Source: Takakia lepidozioides
Taxonomy: Eukaryota > Streptophyta > Takakiopsida > Takakiales > Takakiaceae
Direction of reading: 5' to 3'
NCBI GenBank assembly: GCA_030704615.1
Contig: CM060734.1
Coordinates: forward strand, 41,680,042 to 41,744,041
DNA length: 64,000 nt
The notes below the pieces were generated by a model. The model had not been told where the DNA came from, searched no databases, and saw only the letters and a list, made by a program, of their open reading frames with translations. The first letter of the stretch is position 1, and each line of letters starts with the position of its first letter. Made by a program: the position numbers and the translations under genes. Positions 37,919 to 49,823 of this stretch are shown here, piece after piece.

Positions 37919-39807
37919 AAACCCCCCAAAACCCTAACTACAGTCAAGGTTGGGAGGCATGCCTTGCCTAGTTTATTTTGCTATAACTTCTGGAAGACTG
38001 CACCAGGGGTAAACAACTCTTGTGGGGCGCATGCCCCACCCAAAAAAGAGTGACGGACTTCTATGGGCACCCAGCCAGGGCGTACAGCACCTGTAGGAAG
38101 GGAATGTGAGGTCGAGTACTCAGATGTTGGAGTAACGGCAAACATATCTACAATGCAAACACTACTGACGAAACAAGGCCCAAAAACAAGTCCAACGAGC
38201 ACATAACAAAATCGCACTATACCAAGAATGCATCAGAAAAAACCAGCTAACCCATCTTCTTATTGCAGGAGTAGAGAGCATCCATACCGCAGCGTCCAAT
38301 CAAAGCTGAGAACTCTACCTGCATGGCGGAAGAGGCCCTGGGCCAACGAGCTCAACTCTGAGCGGTGAACAGAGCGCGAGGCTGAAAGAGATATTCACGC
38401 AAAGAACACAAAACAAGCCTGCACCGAGGACACACTTCACACACTTCCAACTACAATTTTTCTTGGGGGAAACAGTTAGGCCTTCAAATGCGTAAGTAGA
38501 CGCCCGAAAAAATTCGGGTCTGAAAATTCTCGATATCATAAGCTTTTAAGTAGTGGATTCTTCGCATTCTTGTTTGGCTCGGAGTCTCTCTTGGTTCGGA
38601 GGAAGCCGCATGAGAGGGCGCTGCGCCTCTCTCCTGCGCGCGAAAACAGAGGCAGCACCCAAGACGCTGTCTTCTTGTTGCAGTGAACTTGCGGGATGCC
38701 TTACATCATGCAGCAGACTAGCACGCCTGGCTGTGGATCAGAAACGGGCGTCGAGCTTGTCAGTGCCGTGCCCGAGACCGTTCCAAGGGATGGCTGTGAC
38801 GCTTCCCCAGCCCCAGAAACAGAAGAAAGGTAAAGATATGTAGCTCTTGCATGTCTTTCGGTTTCTGTAAATCTCTGTTTGGAGCGATCCAAGCTCCGAA
38901 CAATCCCATACCCACTCCACTTTACGATCGTACCCACGCTCATCCTCCTTCTATCAGCTCCTTCAGTATCTCCAGCAATTTCTGAAACTTCTGATAAAAA
39001 CTCTTCTTTCCGTTCATTTCTGGTTGAGAGAGAGATAGCTTGGTTGCTGGAGTTTTTTGTTTTGTATACCCCAATCTAACATAGATGTGACACATGTGGC
39101 TGTGTTTGCATTGCCAGTCACAGTGGGACTGAGAAGGCGAAAGGATTATGGAAGGCCCACGCTAGCGTTTCTCTAAAGACTCACATTATGAGGAACTTAA
39201 CGATCTATGCCGTGTATGCATGCAGGCACAGTAATATGCATAGAACAGCTTTGGCAGGAGTTCATGTCACATCCTTCACGGTGGTGGGACTGCAGGACTG
39301 ATAAGGTAACGCAAACTCTACCGTCGCTCTAAGAAACTGTTCCTAAGATTGACCTTTTTGTGAGGAAACCTGTTATGATGTATTTTTGCCAGTTTTCAGG
39401 TTTCACAGAAAAGTCCAAGATCACCTTTCTTAAGATGTAAACACACAAAGGAGGTCCTTTCGATTGAGTATTGGGAGAACCCTCCTTGGGTGCAAGCACA
39501 ACTAGCTGCCACGATACAAGGTCGAGCACAATCTGGTGATGGTTCTTGTCTTAATGTACGCCATGGAGCTCCAAGCCGGAAACACAATGGGTACTGCTTT
39601 GATGATGATTCACGGGTTTCAAACCAGAACAGTTGAATTGCTAGAGTTTTTCCTCAAAGTGGATTATTGTGGTAGTTTTCCAAACCTGTTACTATATAGC
39701 AAGAAGCTATTGTCATGGAGATCCTTCTTGAACTAGTCAGGGAACTTTATGGTGTATGTCGTGAGTTTGAGTTGGAGGTTTGAACCACAAGTTGATAACC
39801 ATGCAGG
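37919..39807. other. Intergenic region between SF3B5 and the PPR gene (probably divergent promoters)
   Basis: SF3B5 (-) and the PPR gene (+) diverge here. A GC-richer patch lies at 38550-38840. CATGCAGG just before the PPR start ATG looks like a splice acceptor, so a leader exon may lie upstream. No further coding gene is convincing. Confidence 0.4.
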
Positions 39808-41466
39808 ATGGCAGGGTTGAATCAGACACAGCCAAGAGATGGGGTCAATAGGAACTCATCTGGCTGTGGTGGGGACGTGAGGAACCTATGTAAGGCTGGA
39901 CGACTAAAAGAGGCTCTATATATTTTGAAACAACAAGGCATTTGGGCAGACTCCAATACTTATGTCTGCCTTTTACAGGAGTGTGTCAACCTGAAGGACC
40001 TATCGAAGGGTAAGGAGGTGCATGCCCACATTATTGAGAGCGGTTTCAAGCCAAGCAATTTTCTACTCAATACCCTTGTCAACATGTATGCCAAGTGCGG
40101 GAGCTTGGTGGATGCACGCACAGTGTTTGACCAAATGCCTGAACAAACTTTGTTTACATGGACAATAATGATAGGGGGATATGCCAAGAATGGGTACGGT
40201 AGGGAGGCTCTCAAGCTCCATGAGCAAATGCAACAGGAAGGGGTGATGCCCAACAAAGTTACCTTCATTTGCCTTCTCAATGCATGTGCCAGTTTAGGAG
40301 CCTTGGAAAAGGGTAAAGAAATCCATGCTGACATCATCAAACATGGAATTACAGCAGATATCAATTTGGAGACTGCCCTTGCTGACATGTATGCCAAATG
40401 CAGGAGCATGAAGCATGCGCGGCAAGTGTTCGACAACATGTCTATACGAAATGTGGTCTCATGGAGCGCAATGATTGCAGGATATGCTCAGAATGGGTGT
40501 GGCAGGGAGGCTTTTGAGATCTATGCACAAATGCAACACGAAGGAGCAATGCCCAACAGGGTCACATTCACTTGCGTTCTCAATGCATGTGCCAGTCTAC
40601 TAGACCTGAAAAAGGGCCGAGGTGTCCATGCTGACATCATCAAAGCTGGAATTGTACCCGATATCATTCTGCAGACTGCCCTTACTGACATGTATGCAAA
40701 ATGTGGAAGCATGAAGGATGCCCGTGGAATTTTCAACAACATGGCTAAAAGGAGTGTGGTCTCATGGAATGCCTTGATTACAGGATATACTCACCATGGG
40801 TGTGGTAGGGAGGCTTTTGAGGTGTATGAGCAAATGCACCGTGAAGGGGTGACACCAGACAGGATCACTTACACTGGGGTTCTCAATGCATGTGCCAGTG
40901 TAGGAGCCCTTGACAAGGGGAGGCAAGTGCATGTGGACATTAGCAATAGTGGAATTTTGCCAGAAATTATTCTGGAGAATACCCTTGTTGACATGTATGC
41001 CAAAAGTGGGAGGGTAGATGATGCACGTGAAGTCTTCAACAATATGGCTAAACGAAATGTGGTCTCGTGGAGTACCATGATTGCAGGATATGCTCAGCAT
41101 GGGTCTGGTAGGGAGGCACTTGACCTCTTTGAACAAATGCACCAGCAAGGCTTCAAACCAGATGGTATTGCTTTTGTCTCTGTTCTCTCTGCATGTAGCC
41201 ATGTGGGCCTAGTGGATGAAGGCCTTCACTACTTTGATTCCATCATTCGAGATCATGGCCTCACTCCTACGGTGGAGCATTTTGGCTGCCTGGTGGACCT
41301 TCTTGGCCGTGCGGGCCGATTACACGAGGCAGAGGGGTTCATTAAAAAATTGCCCCTTAAACCAGATGGTGGCATGTGGAGGGCATTGCTGGGTGCTTGC
41401 AGAATTCATGGCAACATGGAGCTAGCAGAATGTGTGGCAAAATGCATTCTCAAGATGGAATCATAG
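39808..41466 (+). CDS. PLS-class PPR protein, truncated in the E domain (no DYW)
   Basis: 552 aa in one exon. After a short leader (MAGLNQTQ) come PPR repeats of P, L and S type with the usual VVSWNALITGY, HADIIKAGI, LTDMYAKCGSMKDAR and FNNM signatures, then PTVEHFGCLVDLLGRAGRL and the E-domain start WRALLGACRIHGNMELAE. The frame ends at TAG 41464-41466. Beyond it, the same frame still reads LLLIMYVEAGRWNSKAKV, the remainder of an E domain, so the stop is a later mutation. PPR proteins of this class bind organellar RNA and, through DYW, edit C to U. Without it this copy could act only with a partner, or not at all. It is a paralogue of the gene at 43244-46177. Confidence 0.92.
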   Translation: MAGLNQTQPRDGVNRNSSGCGGDVRNLCKAGRLKEALYILKQQGIWADSNTYVCLLQECVNLKDLSKGKEVHAHIIESGFKPSNFLLNTLVNMYAKCGSLVDARTVFDQMPEQTLFTWTIMIGGYAKNGYGREALKLHEQMQQEGVMPNKVTFICLLNACASLGALEKGKEIHADIIKHGITADINLETALADMYAKCRSMKHARQVFDNMSIRNVVSWSAMIAGYAQNGCGREAFEIYAQMQHEGAMPNRVTFTCVLNACASLLDLKKGRGVHADIIKAGIVPDIILQTALTDMYAKCGSMKDARGIFNNMAKRSVVSWNALITGYTHHGCGREAFEVYEQMHREGVTPDRITYTGVLNACASVGALDKGRQVHVDISNSGILPEIILENTLVDMYAKSGRVDDAREVFNNMAKRNVVSWSTMIAGYAQHGSGREALDLFEQMHQQGFKPDGIAFVSVLSACSHVGLVDEGLHYFDSIIRDHGLTPTVEHFGCLVDLLGRAGRLHEAEGFIKKLPLKPDGGMWRALLGACRIHGNMELAECVAKCILKMES

Positions 41467-41545
41467 CATGGTGTTGTGAATGTGTTGTTATTGATCATGT
41501 ATGTAGAGGCAGGCAGGTGGAACAGTAAAGCTAAGGTGAGTACAT
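41467..41545 (+). pseudogene. Decayed E-domain tail of the PPR gene
   Basis: In frame after the TAG, GRWNSKAKV corresponds to GRWNDTAKV of the paralogue (minus gene). Homology then fades; no DYW sequence follows. Confidence 0.7.
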
Positions 41546-42314
41546 GATAGGGGACAGAAGTGAAGGAGGCAGGTGCAGCAGTCAAGCCAAGTAACACATC
41601 AAGGCCACACCCATCAGAATTACATTGTTTGCAAGCAATAAGCGTGTCAATCAACATGAATTAGTTGACATCTACTGGAGGGTCAGTAACTAATGTAGCT
41701 AATTCTCCTTTGTCCACCACAGACGATCAGCAGTGACATGCAACTAAACAAATGTACAGCAGGTATAACTTTGGCATGAGAGAAAGTGTAACAGAAGATC
41801 CATCAGGTTGAGCACTAATAGCAAAGATGAGGCTCATATTGTTCAACCATGGTTAGAAGCTCTTGAGAAAATTTGAAGATCCACATAAATTTTTAGCCTA
41901 AATACACTACACACCCTGGGACAAGAAAACTACACATTTAGATCATGAGTGAGGGTATTAATCACACCTCTAACTTGAACTAACTGCTAGATAGTTAACT
42001 GATCCTTAACTAACAAGGTGCCTGGTTGCAAGTGGCCCCACCTTTACTGCTGGTGGTTGAGAAAGGCCTTCCCCCCAAGGAATCCCTTTTAATTCATATT
42101 CGATCCCAAGAAAAAATATCCTTGGGGAATGCCATTCAAGACGTACATGAGAGGCATAAAGAACAACAATGGGTTGGTAGGGCCCAGGGGATCTGGAATC
42201 CATTGTGTTCTTCTGCCCCTTGGCTTCCAGAAACTGGAGCTGGGCTTTCCTGTTTATTCCAAGTGGAGGCCAATTCTCCCCCTTCATTCTCCCCCTCTTC
42301 TCAACATGTTTCAA

Positions 42315-42600
42315 GGATCTAGTTGAGATCACATGTCGTTCAGCCATATTGTTGAACACTTTTACGTGCATCATTCATGCTCCCACATTGTGCATCATTC
42401 ATGCTCCCACATTGGGCATACATGTCACTGGTCAGCAAGGGCAGTCTCCAGAATGAAATCATGAACGTCCTTGCCCTTGTTCAGGGCTCCTAAGCTGGCA
42501 CAAACATCGAGCACAACAGTGACTGTTGGGCATCACCCCTCTCGTTTCATTTTGCTCATAGATCTTGAAAGCTTCCTTCCCACTAACGCTTGGCACTTCT
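42315..42600 (-). pseudogene. PPR repeat relic
   Basis: The minus strand has broken PPR pieces: KVFNNMAERHV, a stretch matching the MYAKCGSMKDA block, LGALNKGKD-like and EAFKIYEQNETRGVMPN. The frame is interrupted, and a short duplication (GCATCATTCATGCTCCCACA, twice) lies inside. It is a third, dead copy of the same family between the two PPR genes. Confidence 0.8.
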
Positions 42601-43243
42601 ATATGACCAGTAGACCAATCAAACAGTTGTATGTGTGACTTGAACATGAACCACTTGAAGTGGGTATACGGAGGCCACATCCTGCCTTGAGTGGTTTCCG
42701 GAGTTATATCCAGCACTACCAGTCACTGCCTTTGCCATCCAAGCATCTTTGCCATTTGGGCTTCACAATCTCTTTTGGTTCACTTTTCCCTTACTCTGCA
42801 GGAGAAATGAAAGAGGTGTGTATCTGTGTTCCTGTGTGTAGAAATGTGTATAAAAAGGATCTTGGGCATTCCTCTGCAGCAGAATGTTACATCTCTGTAG
42901 TGAAGCAGTGCACGAACTTGAGTTACCCCTGTGGCATCAATTTACAACATTGGCATCACAGCTACAATCTGGGTTGGGATACTAGATAAACCCCAATCAC
43001 TCCCGAAAACTCACACCGCAGAGTCCCACAATACTTTTGTGACCCATCTCTAAATCTCTGTGCCATCAGAATTTGCCCACTCAACAAGGCACTAGTATCG
43101 TTCATTTCACATTTGAATTGTCGTCATCACCATTCGCAGCTCAGAGAAAGTGGAGTACCCAGTGTTGCATTCCAGTGTTGCATTCCATGACAGTTATATG
43201 TTTCTTTCTACTTTCAAAAATAAGGTCATATTATTGCCCCCTT

Positions 43244-46177
43244 TCACCAGTAATCCCCACAAGAGCAAACCCCATCTTGGAAGCAGTGAATCCCACTGGC
43301 ATCCCGAACAACAATTGCTCGCCCAACAACCTTTGAGATGAACCTGGCATCCATGTGGCAGCCACCACAGCACCGAAGGTTCTTGACAACACCGAGAGGT
43401 GTCCCAGGGGATGTGCTGACAAGGCCAAAAGCAATGGCCAGCTTCTCACCATGGTAGCAAAGAGAGAGATCATTTTGTTGCTCCTCCACATCCTGAAATA
43501 GAAAGTTTGTATGAAGCGTATATCGAGCCTCCTTCATCTGGCATGACAATCTCTTCAACTCTGCATGGATTTCCTCTATTTGAGGATGTGATTTGTCATC
43601 TGCAACGAATTTATGCACCCGCTTATCAACCACAATGCAGCAGCAATCTGGATCTTTTTTGACATCTCTGTCCATCATCATTCTCTTCACCTTTGCAGTA
43701 TCGTTCCACCTGCCAGCTGCAGCATAGATGCTTGATAGTAGCACATAAGTGCCAGCCTCATGTGGATCCCACTTGAGAAGCCATTTTGCTGCACGTTCTG
43801 CCACCCCCACATTGCCATAAATTCTGCAAGCACCAAGCAGAGCCCGCCACACCGCAGCATCTGGTTCAATTGGCATTCTGTTGATGAAGTCCACTGCCTC
43901 ATCCAAATGCCCTGCACGGCCAAGAAGGTCCACCATGCAGCCAAAATGTTCCACTGTAGGAGTGAGGCCATACTCTCGAATCATGCAATGAAAGTAGTGA
44001 CAGCCTTCATCTACTAGACCAACACGGCTACATGCAGACAGAAGACATATAAAGGTGACCACATTTGGCTTCAACCCTTCCTGTTGCATTTGTTCAAATA
44101 GTTGCAGGGCCTCCCTACCACACCCATGCTGAGCATATCCTGCCATCATTGCACTCCATGAGACAACAGTTGGATAAGCCATATTGTTGAACACTTGACG
44201 TGCATCCTTCATGCTCCCACATTTGGCATACATGTCAGCAAGTGCAGTCTCCAGAATGACATCTGTTGCAATTCCAGTTTTGACGATGTCAGCATGAACC
44301 TCTTTGCCCAGTCCCAAGGCTGCTAGGCTGGCACATGCTTTGAGGACAGAATTGAAAGTGACTATGTCGGGCATCACCCCTTCCAATACCATTTGATCAT
44401 ACATTCCCACAGCCTCCATACCATACCCATGCTGAGCATATCCTGCGACCATAGCACTCCATGAGACCACATTTGGCTTCAAGCCTTCTTCCTTCATTAG
44501 TTCAAATAGTTGCAGGGCCTCCCTGCCACAACCATGCTGAGCATATCCCGTGATAATTGCATTCCACGAGACCACATTCCGTTGAGCCATACTGTCAAAA
44601 ACTTGACGGGCATCCTTCATGCTCCCACATTTGGCATACATATCAACAAGGGCAGTGTCCAGAATGACCTCTGACGCAATTCCAGCTTTCATCATGGCAG
44701 CATGAGCCTCTTTGCCTTTTTCCAGGGCCACCATGCTGGCACACACATTGAGAATGCAAGCAAATGTGACCTTATCCGGGATCATCCCTTCCTGTAGCAT
44801 TTGCTGATAGATCTCAAAAACCTCCCTACCACAGCCATGCCGAGAATATCCTGCAATCATGACATTCCATGAGACCACATCTTGTTTTGCCATATTATCA
44901 AATACTTGACGGGCATCCTTTATGCTCCCACATCTGGCATACATGTCGACAAGGGCAGTCTCCAGAATATCCTCGGGCGCAATTCCAGCTTTCATGATAT
45001 CAGCATGAACCTCTTTGCCCTTCTCCAGGGCCATCATGCTGGCACACGCATTGAGAATGCAAATAAACGTGACTTTGTCCGGCGTCATCCCTTCCTGCAG
45101 CATTTGCTCGTAGGCCTCAAGTGCTTCCCTCCCACAGCCATGTTGAGCATATCCTGTGATCATGACATTCCATGAGACAACATCTCTCAGTGCCATATTG
45201 TTGAATACTTGACGGGCCTCCTTAACACTCCCACATTTGGCATACATGTCAACAAGGGTATTCTCCAGAATGCTATCTGGTGCAATACCAGCTTTCACAA
45301 TGTCAGCATGAACCTCCTTGCCCTTTTCCAGGGCTGCCAGGCTTGCGCATGCATTGAGAGCACAAATGAACGTGACCCGATCCGGCATCACCCCTTCCCT
45401 AATCATGTGCTTATAGATCTCAAAAGCTTCTCTACTCCACCCATGCCGATCATATCCTGCCATCATTGCAGTCCATGAGACCACATTTCGGTGAGCCATA
45501 TTATCGAACACATGACGCGCATCCTTTACGCTCCCACATTTGGCATACATGGTGACAAGAGCAGTGTCCAGAATAATATCTGGCACAACTCCAGCTTTGC
45601 GGATTGCTACATGGACCTCTATACCCTTCTCCAGGGCTGTCAGGCTGGCACACACATTGACAATGCAAGTGAATGTGACTTTGTTGGGTCTCACCCCTTC
45701 CTGTATCATTTGCTCATAGATCTTGAGGGCCTCCCTCAAGAACCCATGCTTTGCATATCCTGCCATTATTATATTCCATGTAAACAAGTCTCGGTCAAGC
45801 ATTTTTTCAAACACTAGGCGTGCATCTACCACACTTCCACACTTGGCATACATGTTGACAAGGCTGTTCAGTAGAAAAGTGTTTGGCTTGAATCCATTTT
45901 GGATGATGTGGGCATGCACCTGCTTTCCCTCTGCTAGGCCTTTCATCTTAGTGCATTCCCGCAAGAGACAGACATAAGTATTGAAGTCTGATGAAATATC
46001 TCCCTGGTTCAAAATCTGCAGCGCCTCTTTCAGTCGTCCTGCCTTACATAGTGTCCTCACATCCGCACAAGTGCCAGAAGAGTTCTTGTTGACTCCCTCT
46101 CTCAGTCCTCTTTCAAAAACAGTGATCATGGTGGAGGTGCATGATCTAAACAACTGTGCCTGATTCAACCCTGCCAT
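43244..46177 (-). CDS. PLS-class PPR protein with complete E and DYW domains (probable organellar C-to-U editing factor)
   Basis: 977 aa in one exon. The start at 46177 follows CATGCAGG, as in the paralogue. About twenty PPR repeats run from residue 60 on, then the E region (WRALLGACRIYGNVGVAE, YVLLSSIYAAAGRWND) and a DYW domain ending VCSCGDYW. The deaminase-like residues are present: HxE in CYHGEKLAIAFGL, CxxCH in CCGGCHMD, PG box PGTPLGVVKNLR, and the final HxnCxC. The repeats choose an RNA site just 5' of the edited C, and the DYW domain is the zinc-dependent cytidine deaminase. The organelle cannot be told: the N terminus gives no clear targeting peptide. One S repeat (KPNVVSWSAMVAGYAQHG) follows another without the usual L repeat, a sign of internal unequal duplication. 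Confidence 0.95.
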   Translation of the reverse strand: MAGLNQAQLFRSCTSTMITVFERGLREGVNKNSSGTCADVRTLCKAGRLKEALQILNQGDISSDFNTYVCLLRECTKMKGLAEGKQVHAHIIQNGFKPNTFLLNSLVNMYAKCGSVVDARLVFEKMLDRDLFTWNIIMAGYAKHGFLREALKIYEQMIQEGVRPNKVTFTCIVNVCASLTALEKGIEVHVAIRKAGVVPDIILDTALVTMYAKCGSVKDARHVFDNMAHRNVVSWTAMMAGYDRHGWSREAFEIYKHMIREGVMPDRVTFICALNACASLAALEKGKEVHADIVKAGIAPDSILENTLVDMYAKCGSVKEARQVFNNMALRDVVSWNVMITGYAQHGCGREALEAYEQMLQEGMTPDKVTFICILNACASMMALEKGKEVHADIMKAGIAPEDILETALVDMYARCGSIKDARQVFDNMAKQDVVSWNVMIAGYSRHGCGREVFEIYQQMLQEGMIPDKVTFACILNVCASMVALEKGKEAHAAMMKAGIASEVILDTALVDMYAKCGSMKDARQVFDSMAQRNVVSWNAIITGYAQHGCGREALQLFELMKEEGLKPNVVSWSAMVAGYAQHGYGMEAVGMYDQMVLEGVMPDIVTFNSVLKACASLAALGLGKEVHADIVKTGIATDVILETALADMYAKCGSMKDARQVFNNMAYPTVVSWSAMMAGYAQHGCGREALQLFEQMQQEGLKPNVVTFICLLSACSRVGLVDEGCHYFHCMIREYGLTPTVEHFGCMVDLLGRAGHLDEAVDFINRMPIEPDAAVWRALLGACRIYGNVGVAERAAKWLLKWDPHEAGTYVLLSSIYAAAGRWNDTAKVKRMMMDRDVKKDPDCCCIVVDKRVHKFVADDKSHPQIEEIHAELKRLSCQMKEARYTLHTNFLFQDVEEQQNDLSLCYHGEKLAIAFGLVSTSPGTPLGVVKNLRCCGGCHMDARFISKVVGRAIVVRDASGIHCFQDGVCSCGDYW

Positions 46178-47685
46178 CCTGCATGATTAAAAATTCTTAG
46201 CCACAAACCTTGACACTCAAAACTCCCAAACAATACCTTGGACCGAAGTCAGCGTAAATAAGAGCCTCGTCCCCTTATAGATACCAACCCCTTTCAAGGT
46301 TTGCAGAGAGTTCACCTCTAAGCTCCTACATACCTCAAAGCAAGATCTCTTCATGAGGATAGGCTCATTGGTACATGTGAATAAGGTTTCTGTGTTGGTT
46401 ACCCTTCCATATCAAAGCATCTCAGTTCACACTTGCAACACATATCGACTCAGACACAAGCTGCAATACCATTACTGTCCTTGCATGGACTGCATTTCTG
46501 AAAACCACATTCACCTTCACCCCGACAAAAATTACAAGATCAACATCTCATTCAAAAACAGAAGAACCCTGCTCCCTGGAACATGTGATGGGTGGCTCAC
46601 AGTCTCCTCTCTTGAAAATTTTACTGAGAGTACTAAGGAGAACACCTCAAAACTAATAGAGAAAGATCAGAATCTACATCTGTAAGGCAAGTGGAACTGT
46701 CATACTGGAAGCGCCCCACCAAATCCCCTCCACCATTGCTTGTCACGGGATTTTGCCTGGCTGCTTCCAACTCCAATTGACCATCTACCCAGACCATGCT
46801 CTTGTAGTGATCAATCCTCAGTGCTTCACTGGTTTTCTTGTGTGTGAAATACAGTTGTCTAGGACAGACCTGCACCCACATTCATCACTGCCGACCTTGG
46901 CTCCAAAACAAGATTGACTAGATTTTTTGGACATGTTTTCAGGTGGTTTTATATGTGTTTTTTGTGTCAGGGGTACCCTTTTTCAAAAGTCAACGAAAAG
47001 GCACTGGGCATTTAATGGTTGAAGATGCACCTCACCAACAGGCATTTAACCAGGTGTTGCAAAGACTAAATTGCCAAGTCTTCTTTTCCATCCAAAATCT
47101 ACACCTTGTCAAACTCTCTGGTTTCTGGAAGACTGTTTCCATCTTTGAAAGTTCTTTATCTTGGATGTGGTATACTCCAGTGGAGAGAGAGAGAGAGAGA
47201 GAATCATTACTTTGCGAGAATATGTCTGCTTCTACCGCAACGTAACTAGCACTCACCTTATTGCCTTGATTGTCCCACAATGGACTGAGGTTTGAAATAT
47301 ATCTGTTCCACAGCTTCTCCTCGTCTGCATTTTGGCTTTTCGGAAAATGGCATGTGTTAGCAACTTGCTTCCTGAATGTGACCACGGTTGGCCACCCAAT
47401 TTCTTCATGTCCAGGTGGCCTCGTTGGTCAACCCCCATAAACCTCATCCTCCTGTACTCCTCACAATCAGCTTGACACTGTTCCAAACAACCCTTAATCC
47501 AATGCAGTTTGGGAAATGCAGAGGACCATGTACATTGTGTAGCCCACACCGTCTTGAAGCTTTAAGCCCAGAGCCGGACTGGCAGGCCACGTAGCACCGG
47601 CGAAGCTGAGGGGTCCCCGAGATGCCTCGAAAACGTGTGGAGAAGGCAGGATCTCTCACAGATGTCATGCATAATGTATGAGCTT

Positions 47686-47800
47686 CCATGGTTGCTCCTT
47701 CTCCAACCCTTTTGCCAAACCCACTTGCCACTGACCTGGAGAGGGCCATGGCTGCTCCTTCTCCAACTCTGTTGCCAAACCCTTTAGCCCCTGCTCTTAA
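47686..47800. repeat. 60-bp tandem duplication, two copies
   Basis: CCATGGTTGCTCCTTCTCCA (47686) recurs as CCATGGCTGCTCCTTCTCCA (47746), followed in both by TTGCCAAACCC. Confidence 0.75.
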
Positions 47801-48170
47801 GAGATGGCGGTAGGGGTATTAAATCAGCCAGGACAGCAAGAGTATAGCAGGACATCCTACACAAGCAGAGAGAGAGTGTAACTTTGCATCTCCGATAGGT
47901 GAAGAACAAGTGTGTGATATTGTATCAGATAGAATGCACATAAACTACTGGCAGGCCAGGATTTCCTTATGCCGCCTGGAACACAAGAGTTTCTACCATC
48001 CACTAAAGCTGACTGAAGAGATCAGGGTTTGGAGTTTGGAGACATGTATGTACAAAGCCCCAACCCTTTTCTTCACCAATAACCCTAAGTTTGGATTGTT
48101 CAGTGAGTTTCGCGGATGGTGTCCGCTTGCCAGTTGCTTTCTTTCTCTCTTCTCTCTTCTTCCCCATTGC

Positions 48171-48232
48171 TTTAGGCGAACTAATAAAGTAGGAAACCCA
48201 CTGGTTTTACTTGGAAATCAAGTTCGCCTAAA
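48171..48232. repeat. Short inverted repeat (12-bp arms, 38-bp loop)
   Basis: TTTAGGCGAACT at 48171-48182 and its exact reverse complement AGTTCGCCTAAA at 48221-48232. Confidence 0.7.
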
Positions 48233-49580
48233 GTGGATGCGCAGCTCGGATGCTGCGGCATCTTCTTGCAGATGCCCAGGATCCTCCCTTGTTCAATCCG
48301 GAAGCATACAACAGTCAACGCGTCTTAACTCTTCACGAGAACCCGGATTTGTATTGCGTGAGGGCGGATCCCCTTCCTACTTGTCTACTCCGCTTGCCGT
48401 CTCTCTTTTGAGTTTGTGTGGAAAGTAGTCGGCCGTCCGATTTTTGGGTCACCTCTTCCTATTGAGGTAAATTCCAGCTAATGCTGGACTTCTTCTTTTT
48501 CCTGAATTCACCGCTGCCATCCCGGCCGGAAGAGCTACTTGGAAAGAGCATCAACGAAGAAGGCAGCTAGGCAATTTGAAGACAAAACACTTATACACAG
48601 GAGGTAAGTTCCCCTCTTCATGAGCTCTTCCTGCTACATGTAGCGCCCGTGACAGTAGACAACGTCTCCCCAATATAATGTAACAGGAAACGGTCGCTAT
48701 CCTCGGCTCATGCAGCAAATGGAGGGCATATGTGGGCTGCACCCTAATGTAGACGGTTCAGTGTTAAGGAAGGGGAGAGAGGAAAGCAACAGAGGATGTG
48801 GGCACCGTCATCCCTGAGAGAAGAGAGAAAGCGACATGGAGTGTTTTCACTGTAGCATGGTTCCTTGTTAAACCTCTAACTGACGAATCGGATGAACCGA
48901 TGAACCAGCGTGAAGCCATATTGCCAGGCTCATCGTGACTACTGATAGTCAGCCGTTGTTTTAAGGATTACCAGGCGTGATCCTATCAGTACCCTTGTAT
49001 TGAGAACCTCTTTACAAGATTCCCTGTGAACTGTGAGAACTTGTGCTATTGTTTGTCCAACTGTTCTATAATGTTCTAAAGGATCGCTGGGGTCAATGCT
49101 TGGCACCCAGGCAGTCTAGATCCATAGCAAAGTGCACAACCATTAAAAAGCCCGCTATGTTACTATCATTCTTCACATTTCAGGGGATTGGACTGTGCCA
49201 ATTGTGTTAGATGAAGTTGATTTGTCAAGTGGCAGTTTTGGCTCCTCCATCCTCAATTTTTTCCTACTGTACCAACTGTCCCGTTTTAAACTTGACTCTC
49301 AGCGGCAGTGTTTCCAGTAGGGCCTTAGAGGCAAGGTGGTTTTGTCAGACTTGCAGGATATGTTTATATTTTGATTTTCCTAGGAGCCCATCCCAAAGGG
49401 GGCCAGTGTTGGCAAGGGGAAGAGGCTCATTTTGTGCTGACTTTGGTCGTGTCATCTCTCTCTCTCCCTCTCTCATCCCTTTAGTGACTTCACTCTGTAC
49501 GGAATTGCATGTGAAATTGTGCACTAAGTCTGGTAATCTGTCTGTTCCAATCAACTTTTTGCAGAGGAGCAAGAAGATCA

Positions 49581-49823
49581 ATGGAGGACAGTTCACACAG
49601 TGATCATGAGTGGGGCACCTGGAAAGAAATTTTGTTCTGGGTGTTGGTATTGATAGGAAACCTGTTGTTTATAGTGTATGCTGCCTGGAAATTGGCAGTT
49701 CGACATACAGAAGCGACAGGGAGCTCTGTATTGGTCCCTGTAAAACAAACCGACTCCAGTGTCTCTACAGCCACTCCTTCAGCTCGCTGGAGAGGAAGCA
49801 AACAATCCAACCTACCAAATTAG
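49581..49823 (+). CDS. Small putative single-pass membrane protein
   Basis: 80 codons. An acidic N terminus (MEDSSHSDHEW) is followed by one hydrophobic helix (ILFWVLVLIGNLLFIVYAA) and a Ser/Thr-rich tail. CTTTTTGCAG just upstream looks like a splice acceptor that would place the start near an exon border. No family recognised and no in-frame upstream coding. It could be a chance frame. Confidence 0.3.
   Translation: MEDSSHSDHEWGTWKEILFWVLVLIGNLLFIVYAAWKLAVRHTEATGSSVLVPVKQTDSSVSTATPSARWRGSKQSNLPN

Larger units (their letters stand above)
46178..49576. other. Gene-poor stretch
   Basis: Short open frames only; none with a domain. A GA microsatellite is at about 47181-47200, a 60-bp direct duplication at 47686 and an inverted repeat at 48171. 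TATA- or splice-like words occur but support no gene. Confidence 0.4.

Noticed and set aside
40762-41202. Minus-strand ORFs under the PPR gene, and similar plus-strand ones at 44882-45977
   Set aside because: Antisense shadows of PPR repeats; they repeat with the same period as the real gene.
47910-48428. 172-codon plus-strand ORF
   Set aside because: No domain, irregular composition, and it runs through the inverted repeat at 48171; probably chance.
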